Shown: one piece after another, positions 34,756-46,058 of the stretch
Position numbering within the stretch: position 1 is the stretch's first letter
Layout of the letters: each line of letters opens with the position of its first letter
Source of the DNA: Obelidium mucronatum
Lineage: Eukaryota > Chytridiomycota > Chytridiomycetes > Chytridiales > Chytriomycetaceae
Length of the DNA stretch: 64,000 nucleotides
Assembly (NCBI GenBank): GCA_025765595.1
Contig: JAIVFH010000031.1
Location: forward strand, 1 to 64,000
Direction of reading: 5' to 3'
Program-made: the position numbers and the translations under genes
The notes under the pieces: model-generated
The model's database searches: none
Told to the model about the DNA's origin: nothing
What the model saw: the letters and a program-made list of their open reading frames with translations, nothing else

Positions 34756-37700
34756 TCAATATGTTGTTCGATTTTGGGCCAATTGGTTCTGGTGCTCGAT
34801 AAAGAGGCGGAGGTTATTGGGATCTGGTTGTTGTGGTTGTTGGAGCTGACCAGCAAACGCTGTCCAACGTGGAATAATGTGAGGGCGATTCACAAATGGC
34901 TGATTTCCTTGATGATGTCCATTTTGAAATATCTGCTCCTGTTGAAGAACAAAATCTGTCTCTTTTAAATGGTTTTGGGGCTTGGAGTGGTTTGATAGAA
35001 ATGGTGTAACCGATTGTTGCTTCTGATAGCTGGCAATGTCGTCATTTGAAAATGTGTCAACATGGACGCTAGGCGCACGACTGCTATTGGACATGGTTCT
35101 TGATATACTAGGTCCAGTTGAAACAATAGCGCCCAATGGTGCCCAGTGAGGGTGAGGTCGAACTGGTTTTACGATAGCCAATGTAGAATTAACGCGAAAA
35201 GAGTTCTGCGAGTACTGCTTGAAAACTACTGTTGGTTGGCTGGGTATGGTTTCAATGCTTGTGGTTGTTACTGATGGCTGTGTGGTCGCGGAAGTACTTG
35301 CTACAAGTCTACGCAGTGAAGATACAAGTCCAGATGGTGTAATTGATGGTTGAAATAGGCTTGAGTAGTCATTGCTCCATGCAAAGTTCAAGGCGGATAG
35401 AACTATTAGGAAACTCATTTAATGAAAGATGTTTTATCGGTAAGACCTACCGTTGAATTGAAGGCGATTATCAGAGTGAAATTTCATAAACTGTAACATC
35501 TGCTGACTTTTGCTTTCAAGTGCTCTTTGACACTCGATAAACCATTCATCTTCAAAACAACCCGCGTTCACAGCGATAGCACTTAGAAGTAATAAAAAAT
35601 CCAAAGTTCTCGGATCATTTCTGCGTGAAAGTTCAAGAGTAGAAACAGCACAGTCTTTCAGCCAATCGTTCGGTTGTTGACGTAATTTGGCCAGAAATAT
35701 ATTTGTTTGTTCTGCAGGAAGAATGACCAAGAGAAATGATACATAAAAGTCGTGAATTTGATGTGTCCATTTCTCTCGATGTGAAATAAAGTGGTTCGTA
35801 ATAGCGGAGAGGGGTTTCACATAATCTGGGTCCAAATATCCTTGTAAGATCAATGACGATCTGGAAGACAGTAAGTGGTGGCCAACACACTAAAAAACTC
35901 ACCTTATTCCTGCCAGCAAAAAATCCATAAAAGGGCCAACAGATTGACTCCAATCGTGCCGAGATATCATAAGTTTGGCAACTGATGGTATCAAACTACG
36001 ACAGGCTTGAATACCTTCCGGAAAATCCAAGCAGCTCTTGAGAATTAAAAACCAACGAAGAGTTGATCCCCACTGGTCTTCGCCTTGAATGCAATTACCA
36101 GTATTTTCTAGCTGCATCATCTTGTTGGCAACATGATTTCCAAGCCCTACACAAAACTCAGTTCCCAACTCAAATCCAGTTGAGATATCCAAGACAAGTC
36201 GAATAACGGTTGATACACTTTGATGAACATCCCATTCTGCAGTGAAGCCAAATCCATAAACTGCTTTACAGAGTTGATTTTGAATCATTCCCAACTCTTG
36301 GGTCCAGATTAATTTCAACAAAGACCGATTTAAGTCTTGAACATCCAACTCATTGTTGGACGGATGGGGCAAAAGCAAATGGATCAACTCAAAACATGTT
36401 TTGAAATCCCAAGGATGCTTGTCTAACCACTCCAAGACAGTTAAACATGTTGCCGAAATCCGTTGAAAGAAGCGCGGAAGAATTGCTCGAGTGACAAATT
36501 CCCCTTCCCCCTTTCCACCACTGACCTCGATCCGCTGTGCGATGGTCAAATATTTATCCAGTTGTGATGACGGCTCATATGCCACAATAGATACCATATC
36601 ATGGAGAATTTCAACTGATAGGGATAGTAAAAGGACCCACTGAATCGAATGATGATTGTATCGGTCATAACTTTCTGATCTCAGTTGGGAGACATGCCGT
36701 TCTAAAACTACAGTCAACGCGACAATTGACTCTGTCAATTCATGAAGTGGACTTCGTTTTGTGACTTGACAGATTGGTCTTGAAGGGCAAGTTATTAACA
36801 CACCCAGTAGGTTCAAGTCATAGACAGAGTTCTTGATGTGGTTTGCAAGTTTCATTCCCACAAGAGCCATTTCCAACAGCCCAGAACTTTCAACCAATGC
36901 GCTTGTATTGGTTCCCAAAAAGGTTCCACAAAATTTCAAGATAGTCACGAGTTGAGAAAAAAGTGTGTTATGACTTATAACACCTTGATTATGAGCAAAA
37001 GATTTCGAATCGAAATATTCAATCAACTCAGACACTCCGGTTGTTGTTTGAGCATGGTATAGGAGAATAGAGAGACGAAAAGTGACAATTTGCACAGATT
37101 GAGGCGAGGCAAGTAACAGCTGGACCAATGCGCTGCCATGAACCAAATACTTCAATACAGAGCTAATTCCAGATTTACACAGTTCATCGAGAACTTTCAC
37201 GAAAGGCGCAAGGGCATTGTGGGGGGATGATGAACTCGCTATAAGCTCCACACAACGTGGATTAGAAAGGATGCAAAATAGGATAGATTCAGTGGTCAAA
37301 AGATCAATTAAAAGATCATCAGAGCGTTCATCCATTAAGGCCTGAACAAACATAGCCCAATCACTCAAGGTGGTGGTGAACAGGTGAGCAACCAGCGGCA
37401 TCCCCGCCATCTCGACAGCGGCTTGAAGGTCGGGAATATTACAGCAAATTAAAGCAGCGTGGGTTCGATGCAACGAATGAAGAATGGTGGAGAGTGGGGC
37501 TTGGGTGGTGGAAAGTGAAGTGACCAGCCGTGCCACTTTGTCACTAGAGAGAGGAAGCTCAGCAAGGACAGGAAACAGAGGCGCATTCGAGATGGTTTTG
37601 ATCGGGTTTGGTCCTTCGAGACCCGAGATAAGTCCTGCGAAGCGTTGCCAGTCGAGTGAGTACAACTGTGATTCGACACTGCCTTGCACGAGACGGAGGC

Positions 37701-37923
37701 ATTCTGGGAACGACCGATCTTGTAACTCCCCAAAAAGCTCGGCAAGGCAAGTACAAATCTCAAAAAGAAGTTGCTGGTGAGTAGTGTTGGTACTGGCACT
37801 TGGTAGTGCCAGTATTGCGGCCACATGAGCTGCAGCCAAGGTGTCCAGGTCTTCTTCAATTTGGCAAGTCCCATCAAGAGCCTTCCGGATTGCAGTTTTG
37901 AGTGGTTCGATATGTGGCTTCAT
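34756..37923 (-). CDS. Large helical protein of unknown function
   Basis: Exons 37923-35903, 35860-35451 and 35402-34756 give 1025 residues from the ATG at 37923. An earlier ATG at 37962 in the same frame would overlap the end of FIP1 by 17 nt. The first 800 residues are Leu-rich and look like stacked helices. The last 200 are Ser/Thr/Gln/Asn-rich and probably disordered (QLQQPQQPDPNN). No catalytic motif is visible. A scaffold such as a Mediator tail subunit or a large m6A-writer-type subunit is possible by size and shape only; I do not recognise it. It starts 22 bp after the FIP1 stop on the same strand. Confidence 0.7.
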
Positions 37924-37945
37924 TTTGTTAGAGTTTTGTATTGAG

Positions 37946-39994
37946 TCAACGACGCTTGTCATCTCTTTTTCCACCGCGACCCCCACCCTGCCATCTTGGA
38001 TCTCTTGGATCTCTCGGATCTTCCCACCTTCCACCATCATCGCGGTCCCATTGGCCACCACGATCATCCCATTGGCCCTGTGGTGGACCACGCTTGTCCT
38101 GCAGGTTTAACACATAACAGAGTGAGAAGACGCGTTAAGGAAAGTTTTTAAAAAAACACATACATCGTGGTATCGATCGTGTTCTCTACCACCGCCATAA
38201 TATCCTCCTCGGTCTCCCCCAGGTCCACGGTACCCTCCACCACCTCCAGGCCCATCTTGTTTCTGCTGCAGATTTGGCGATCGTTGATCGGTGCCTCGAG
38301 AACCGCCGCCAACCCCACCACCACTCAAGGGGATTACATCGGCATGGTCCCCGGCGCCGCCTTGATTATAATAGCCACCGCCTCTGTCATCTTTGTTAGA
38401 GAAAGCGTTATCTTATACTTAAACATACCTGTCGCCTTGATTCCATGCACCAGGCGGAGGCATACCACGGCCGCCACGCATGGGTGGAGCCATTCCCCTC
38501 TGCTGCTGTTGTCGAAACATATTCTGCTGCTGCTAGTGATTGGTTTAAGATGTTATCACGAGGTCAAACATGCCAATGCCACGAACCTGATTCTGAAATC
38601 CTCCATTACCAGCACCTAACACTACGTCAACATGACCTAAAAAAATGCCAAAAAACCGTACCTGGTCCTCCTCCAAAGTCCCCTGGAGCCGGGTATCTAC
38701 CTGGACCATCTTGTCGTTGGCCGGCTCCATCAGGTCGCCTTTTAAAATGAACCTTAGTACGCCTTTCATCATCCCAGCAAAACTAGAATATACCCATCAG
38801 TTCCTGGGGGTTTATCATCTCCTCCATCGCCCCCAGCAATAACTTTGATCGACGAGTCATCTTGCTCTCGCGGTCGCTTTCCTGGTGGCGCATTCAGCAA
38901 TTTTGATTGAATGATGCTTGACATACCAAAGGCATTTAATTCGCCCCCAGGACCCCCACCTCCCATCATACCAGGAGGCCCTATTGGAGGTGGAACCATT
39001 CCAGGAGGGCCCATACCCATACCAGGTGGACCCATACCAGGTGGTGGTCCCATACCCCCCATACCCATTCCAGGAGGACCCATACCCATACCACGCATCA
39101 TTTGCATTTGCATCATGTTCATTGGATTGAATTGCTGTTGTTGCGGCATACGTTGGTATTTTTGTTGCTGCATTCCCATCATTCCAGCCCCAAAAAAGTT
39201 GGGCTGATCCATTGAAGGATCATTGTGTTCAAAGACCTAAAAAAGAACGTATGTAAAACAAATGGTGGTAAATGGTAGTGGTAAATAGTAATATAGGATG
39301 ATAAAAAGAAAAGAATTTATAATAATCCTCCTCCAGCAGTAACGACAACGCGTTTGAAGCATGGGTTTTTCTCTTTCACGTACATGGATACGTTTTTGCA
39401 TCATTGCTTCCTCACGAAGACTCTTTTGCTTCGTACAATAAGCGCGCCAAGATGTTTCATTGAATCCAAAGTTGAAGTAATCTGTAATATCCGCTCCCGG
39501 TTTTCGCCATGGCTTATCTTCGATGGAATCCAGTTCAAGGTCAAACAGGTCTTTTCCGTCCACCTGCCCAACGAGATTCATATCGAATGCACCACTTTTT
39601 CCACCAGGAGCAGCTGCACCAGGCACAGCTCCAGCTGCTGTTGGCTGTGCGTCAGCTGTTGGGGCAGACGTATTGTGTTGCATTAGTTTCGGTCGAGTGC
39701 TTTGAGTTCCTGCTTCTTTACCAGCCGCTCCTCCAGTTTTGATATTGATTGGTGCAGCAGGTCTAAGTTCAAATACGTCAAACAATTCGATTTAAAAAGG
39801 ATTAAGGATGCATTCGGTGTTTGCTTACTTCTGCTGCTCTGTATCCATCACAATCTCAATATCCTAAAACACGCCTTCAGCAACGAAAACATTATCAAAG
39901 TTCCGATTAATAAAACCTCATCTGAATCTTCTTCTTCGTAGTCTTGCTCGCCATCTTCGAGTGGTTGAGCCCGCAGTAGCTCTTCGTCGTCCAT
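37946..39994 (-). CDS. FIP1: Pre-mRNA 3'-end processing factor FIP1
   Basis: A subunit of the cleavage and polyadenylation factor that tethers poly(A) polymerase. Exons: 39994-39917, 39863-39829, 39762-39384, 39236-38794, 38738-38662, 38615-38587, 38532-38429, 38383-38164 and 38098-37946, giving 505 residues. An acidic N-terminus (EQDYEEEDSDED) precedes the diagnostic Fip1 motif KPWRKPGADITDYFNFGF with the following WRAYC. Then come a Met/Gly/Pro-rich region (GMGMGPPGM repeats) and an Arg/Asp/Gly-rich C-terminus ending KRDDKRR. Intron 3 has a GTACGTG donor and is the only way to keep the frame into VFEHNDPS. The start lies 49 bp from the divergent TFIIE-beta gene. Confidence 0.93.
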
Positions 39995-40043
39995 TTCAAC
40001 TATCAAAAAAAAGTACCAGCAAAAAACTCACCATAGGCCAACA

Positions 40044-41180
40044 ATGGACAATCGTACACGGAAGATTGCATTACAAACAAAGCTCATTAGTATCATTGGC
40101 GAACTCAAAAAGTTGGAGCTGCCTATTTCATACAAGGAGCTTTCGAAGCTCGTGAGCACTGACATAACATCATCGGATGACTTGATTCACGAATGGAAGA
40201 ATTGTGACAAGATTGGCTACAACGATCAAAAGCAAGAGATTTGGTTCAAGGTGTGTCTGTGTATCCTAGTGTCTGGGTTACGGGTGGGGCGCACGTCTAA
40301 GTGGACACTCTGGTCTTCCATTCAATCCAACCCTTCCAATGCACAGAAAAAGGAAGAATATTTGAATGGAAGAAGTTTTTTTTCGATACGCAATCAATTG
40401 GGGTTGTAACATATTGCACGCTACAATTAATGGAAGGACGATTCATGGAGCCATGATTTGGACGAATACCACTGTTCCTTTCCTTTTCCAAAATTGAATT
40501 TCTCATTCTTATTGTAGCGTCAATTTTCCATTCGGTCGAAAACTGAGTTATTGGATTTATTGAAGGCCAATTACTTGATGGGTGGACTTGACGTCAAGGT
40601 GCTGAAGGAGGGCTATTCTGCAATAGGGGACGCCATCAAGGTATCTGAAATGAGCGAAATCTTTGTTATTAAACAAGAATTATAGGAGTTGGAAGAGTCG
40701 GGCCAAATTCTTGTGATTCGCAGTAAAGACGGCAGCCCTAAAGTACTCTACTATAATAATTTGCAATATGGTATTTAATTTGATGTTTTGTTTGGTGCTT
40801 TTGTTGTATCTTTTCAAGTTAATGGTATGAGATAGATATTCCAACAAAATACCCAGCATCGAAAGAGTTTGGTGCCTATTGGGCTAAAGTTCCTGTTCCT
40901 GATGACGAAGAAATGGCCAAAGAATTGGCAAAAGGTATGGTTACCTTTTGTTCATTTCACATAATGATTAACCTGAATTTGCGTAGCTGGATTATCTGTT
41001 ACTGATATGAGTTCACTGAAGCCTGTCGCATCAGTAAGTACACGGACCTTGACAGATATTTGGTATTTAACAGTAACTATCCCGCAGAAAATGAAGCAGA
41101 AAGGAAAGGCGCGAGGACGTAAAGCCAAACTGACAAATACTCACTTGGAGGGAGTGGATTTAAATATTGCCTTCAAATAA
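40044..41180 (+). CDS. TFA2: Transcription initiation factor TFIIE, beta subunit
   Basis: The small TFIIE subunit, which helps load TFIIH and open the promoter for RNA polymerase II. Exons 40044-40250, 40518-40640, 40686-40770, 40836-40934, 40987-41033 and 41088-41180 give 217 residues. The N-terminal winged helix (LISIIGELKKLELPISYKEL) and a second one (ELLDLLKANYLMGGLDVKVL) match the tandem winged-helix core. A basic C-terminus (KQKGKARGRKAKLTNTHLEG) matches the family's conserved end. It is shorter than yeast Tfa2 because the long N-terminal extension is absent. Confidence 0.9.
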
Positions 41181-41262
41181 ACGACAGTGCTTGGCGGAAT
41201 GTGCTGGAACAAATAAAGCAAAATATCCAACGAAATCTTCGTTGATTTTTTCCATCCAAAAA

Positions 41263-42274
41263 ATGATGAGGTAACTGCGGAAGGGTCTCTGAATATTGCT
41301 GATCGACCTGCTGGCTTGCTTCTAAGCTGGTGAATGCAAATTGCCAGCAGGCAAAGGGATGCAATGCTGTTATCAGCACTGATTGATCAATCCTCTTCAA
41401 AGAAAAAGCTAAACCACACCCTTTAATTCCTCTCAACTACTAGTACCACTGTTCCAACGAATTCCCCTGAAGTTCTCTGGGCTCAACGCACGGACGAGAT
41501 CTTTCTTACCATCAATGCTTCCGACATTGTCGAGCCAGAAATCACCCTCACCAAGCAGCAGCTCAAGTTTGAAGGAACAAACACAGCTGGAAAGAAGTAC
41601 GCGGTGACATTGGATTTCCACGCTGAAGTTGATCCCGAGGTAACTTGGTTTTAAATGCTATTGCTGCTGCTTGGCATCGTTTTCACACAAACATCTCTTC
41701 CCCCCTCTATTAAAAGGCATCCCGCAAGAATGTGAATGCTCGTGCATTGGTCTTTGTGATTGCCAAGGCCACGAAGGGAGAACCATACTGGCCACGTCTT
41801 TTGGTCAAGAGTGCCGGAAAGCCACACTTCCTCAAGACTGACTTCAGCAAGTGGAAGGATGAAGATGAGGAAGATGAGGCTGAGCCAGAAGCCCCAGGGG
41901 GCGGTATGGATATGTCACAGGTTTAGTAACTCTTTTGTTCTTCTTTGTCTTGTTAAAACCTAACCATCAAAACAGTTCTCTGGTATGGGAGGCATGGGCG
42001 GCGGTATGGGAGGTATGGGAGGAATGGGCGGCATGGGTGGCCCAGGCGGCATGGATCTTGAGGCGATGATGGCACAAATGGGAGGCATGGGAGGAATGGG
42101 AGGAGGCATGGGAGGCATGGACTTCAGGTTTGGTTTTCTTTTATTTTCTGTTTGGTATGTCGGTAACCCAATTGTTCGCACAGCAAATTTGGCGCTGGAG
42201 CGGCCGGAGACGATGAGGGAGACAGTGACGACGACGAGCTTCCAGAGTTGGAAGACGCGCCGCCTGCAAAGTAA
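41263..42274 (+). CDS. SBA1: Hsp90 co-chaperone p23/Sba1
   Basis: It binds and stabilises the ATP-bound closed state of Hsp90. Exon 1 is only 8 nt (41263-41270, ATGATGAG); then 41444-41639, 41717-41920, 41976-42127 and 42184-42274 give 216 residues. The CS domain shows VLWAQRTDEIFLTI and LDFHAEVDPE, and ends with WPRLLVKSAG and LKTDFSKWKDEDEED, the p23 signature. A Gly/Met repeat region (GGMGGGMGGM) and acidic tail follow. The tiny first exon is easy to miss; the AG|T junction restores the Ser codon and frame. Confidence 0.93.
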
Positions 42275-42315
42275 ACGCTTTCGCGGCCCGTTCGCATTTT
42301 AAATAAAAAAGAAAG

Positions 42316-43462
42316 ATGCAAAATCTCGCTTGCACCACCCGTGTCGCCCGGCGCCTCGTGTCGTCGCTGCCGAAGCCGCCGCCGCCGCCGCCGCCCGGCG
42401 TCGAGGCGCCGAAGCCGTTCGTGCCGCCGCCGACGCCGCCGCCAGAGTCGCGCAACCTGAGTCTGCTCGCGCGCTTCCAGCAGCGGCTGCTGCGCGACGC
42501 CCAGAACCTGGAGCAGCAGCGCAAGAGCCCAGAGGCGCCAACGTAAGAGCGAACCCGCTGCATCCGCCCTGTCTTAACACGTCTACCAGCACAAACTTTC
42601 TCTATCGGTACGATGCAAAGCTGGACGCTCGAATCAAAGAGCTCGAATCAGTGCAATTGAAGAGGTTAATACTGCACGGCTTCGTTTTAGCAATTGCACT
42701 TTCGCTGAAGAGTTGTTCCTGATGTGTAGAAAGGAAGAAGGAAAATCCACCAAGTTGGGACCAATTGCGTCTCGTGTCCGTTCATCTCTATCTTCTGTGC
42801 TGGATGGTGACAAGAATGAAGCAGCTCGATCATCGCTGATTGGCGAAGGAATGCAGAAGGGGAACTTCGACGACATTAAAGAACTTGCTCGATTGGGCGA
42901 TAAACTTTGGACAGCGCCAAATAAGATGACCGTCTCTTCAGTAAGTTCTTTAATCCTGCTACAAGAGATATGTTAAACGCATTTTGTGAAGTCATCCCCA
43001 AGGATTCCAAATATCCCAGGAAAGTCACTGTTAGGTGTTGATACAGACATTCACACTTTGGTCAAAGACCGCCACGCTACTCTAGTGTGCTTTGCCTTTA
43101 CTGCGTTAGGAGAACCACACGTCAAGTCGTACTTGAAGCCGTTCTTGGCAGAATTCCCGGAAGGCAACGTTGTCCAGTTAAATGTGGAAGAGATGGCGTA
43201 TAAATCTTGGGCGTTGAAGTTATTTGAACCATGGATTCGATTTGGGATTCCAGAAAAGCAGCGGGCACAGTATTTGATTCATCGTGGTAGTATCGAGGAG
43301 CAGCGAAACAAGATTGGGATGAAGAATCGTCTTGTTGGTTGGGTTCACTTGGTTGACAGTGACAGGCGCGTTCGATGGTCTGCACACGGACCTGCGAAGC
43401 CAGAGGAAGTTGCGACGCTATTGGAAAGCACACGATTGCTTCTTGCAGAGAATAATTCTTGA
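42316..43462 (+). CDS. ATP10: Mitochondrial ATP synthase assembly factor ATP10
   Basis: An inner-membrane assembly factor that helps Atp6 join the F0 ring. Exons 42316-42542, 42590-42664, 42730-42940 and 42992-43462 give 327 residues. The N-terminus (MQNLACTTRVARRLVSSLP) looks like a mitochondrial presequence. Exon 1 is strikingly GC-rich and Pro-rich. The ATP10 core lies in the last exon: a thioredoxin-like fold with LVCFAFTALGEPH and WALKLFEPWIRFGIP, and the C-terminal GWVHLVDSDRRVRWSAHG typical of the family. The CWF19L2 start codon lies only 8 bp after the stop on the same strand. Confidence 0.9.
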
Positions 43463-43470
43463 ATAAAATC

Positions 43471-45970
43471 ATGGACGTTGATAAAAAACGAAAGAAGGAG
43501 AAGAAGGACAAGAAGAGGAAGAAAGAGAAGAAGAGCAAGAAGAGTAAGAAGCGGAAAGACGAATCATGTGCAAGCGGCAGTGGCAGCAGTGGCGAGAGTG
43601 ACAACGACGATGGCTGGGTTGAAGCGCCAACAGTTGTTCTGCCCACAACGACTACTGAAGCCATCACTCCTTCAGCTGCAGTTGCTGAAACGACAACGGC
43701 AGTTCGAAGCTCCTGGATGACTTCCTCTGTGGCTGAATCGTCGTCGGAGCCAGATCCCCTTGCCATGTTTGGGTTACGTGCATCGGACCGAAAACATCAA
43801 GCTGAGCAGAAAGTAACTGCAGCAGACGAAGAGAGAATGCGCAAAGATGTAGGGAATTTCCAGGCTCATCCGTTAACTCATCACTAACTAAACCAACTGC
43901 GCGTAGGCAATCCGTAAAGAACGCGAAATCAACAAGGATTTCTTTAATCCCGACTTTGGTGTTGCGAAACCCGGCGAATCATCGGCTTTGCCCCAACAGA
44001 AGAAGGAGGCGCCTGCTGTTGTTTTTGGAGATTCAAAGTCAAACTGGCGAATGATGAAGCTGAAGCGCTTGTTGGAGGCTGCCGATGAAGAAAAGCGCGA
44101 TATTAAAGAACTGGCAATGGAAAGATGGGGCTCCTTGACGGAACTTGATACTTTGATGGAGGAGCGGGAGTTTTTGGACCGAAAGAGTGGAAAGAAACCG
44201 TCCAAAGTGTCATCAACCAAGGAGCAACACCAAAGGACCACGGAAAAGTACAAATCTACCAGTGACTTTAAACGCCCCAAAACTTCTGACGATCGGCAAC
44301 CACAAGAGTCCAGTCATGTGGATCGGTTTGGACGAGACTCACGCAACTCCTCATCGTCAGCAACGAAAAGTAGCAGGACTATCCCGTCTGCTGCCACGGG
44401 TGGAATCATTGGATCTTCTTCACAGATTGCTGTTAACCTGTCAGACGGTCCGGTGCTATCAATGGATGAGCTCAACAAGATGAATGCAAGAATTCTACGA
44501 AACAATATGATGGGAACGGATGATCAAACTCTAATCGCAACTTACAAACGCGAAAAAGAACGCTATGATCAAGCTCAATCTGTGTCTGATGTATTGTCTT
44601 CTGATAAGGTATGAAACTTACAATGTGGAGTTCGATTATTCACCTTGTGTCCAGGACGCGACTATTGTTGTACCCACAATTGACAGTCGCGGTCGTTTGC
44701 AGGATATTGGATCTGGATCGGCCGCTGCTACGAAGCTTCCACCAGGCAACACAAAGCGCAAGCGAGAAGATTTGAAGGTATGGTTGCTAGACTTGTGTTT
44801 CTTGAGCTGAAGTTGACCTGTTTCGGAGTCAGGCAACACATGATGAGTCGGGACAACGAATTAATTATGCTGGAGATACGGAGGCCAATTCGACAGTTGC
44901 AGATTTGCTGTTGCAAGAAAAGATGGCGACAGGGGGAAGCTACGACCAAGAAATGGCAAATCGAATTTCTCGGGATGTTACCTATAGAGAAGATCTGGAT
45001 TATATGGATGATAAAGCCGACGATTTGGCTAAAAAGACTCAAGTTTCTGATTATGCGAAGCGCCAGAACGCGATTGGCGGTAAGAACGCCTCTTCTCCGT
45101 TGTTCGCGCTTTTTATCCAACATTGTACTTTAATTACAGACTTCAAGAAAGCAAATAGCGCGCTTGAAAAATGTCTTCACTGCTTCCAAGAAAGCACTGG
45201 TCTTCCAAAATCTACAGTCCTAGCCACAGGAACTCGAGTATACCTTGCCCTCCCCAACACGATAGACATTGTTCCATTCCACTGCCAAATTGTACCCATT
45301 GCTCATACTCTCACGACTCTGGAGCTTGATGACGACGACTGGACTGAAATACGAAATTTTATGAAGTGCTTGATTCAAATGAATTGGGAGAGAGGCCATG
45401 GATGTATTTTTATGGAGCAGGTTGTGAATTTCAAGTGGCACAAGCACACTGTTATTGACTGCGTACCTGTGCCACTGGGGACGTTTGAGGATGCTCCGGC
45501 TTATTTCAAGGTGGTTATTTGTATTTGTAGCGTTTTTTTTTCAAGAAAATTTCTCACATGATATCTAGGAAGCCATCAACGCATCAGAAGAAGAGTGGGC
45601 TCAGCATAAAAAGCTAATTGATACCAGCAAAAATGGGTTTCGACGCAGTATGGTCAAGAACTTGCCGTACTTTCATGTTTGGTTTGAGCCAAACAAAGGA
45701 TACGGGCATGTGATTGAGGATGCTCAAGAATGGCCAGATTGGTTTGGAAGGGTGTGTGTTATTTTTTTTTTCTTTTTCTTTTTTTGTTATCTATTGCATG
45801 CGGTTGCGCTAATAATCTAAACCCTGTAGGAGGTGCTTGGAAGCATGATGGAACTTCCACCAGACAAATGGCGTCGTCCAAAGCGTGCCAGTTATGAGGA
45901 AACAGACAAACGAAAAGCTGTATTCAAAGCATCGTTTGAAAAATACGATTGGACAAAAGCGTTGGAATAA
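43471..45970 (+). CDS. CWF19L2: CWF19-like protein 2, spliceosome-associated
   Basis: Related to fission yeast Cwf19 and yeast Drn1, which act with the lariat debranching enzyme in intron turnover. Exons 43471-43848, 43907-44608, 44655-44777, 44833-45079, 45140-45510, 45569-45751 and 45830-45970 give 714 residues. The N-terminus is very Lys-rich (KKRKKEKKDKKRKKEKK). The mid-region has LLLQEKMATGG and DVTYREDLDYMDDKADD, the link to the C-terminal domains. Cwf19_C1 has CLHCFQES, LALPNT, PFHCQIVPIAHT (HIT-like) and Cwf19_C2 has YFHVWF and GYGHVIED, ending near WTKALE. Good full-length match; the ATG follows the ATP10 stop by 8 bp. Confidence 0.92.
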
Positions 45971-46058
45971 AACGGTTTTATTTTTTTTTTGATCTTGATG
46001 ATCATGAATGCAAAAAAAAAAACACAGTATAAAGGGGGTACATATATCAAACGAAAAT

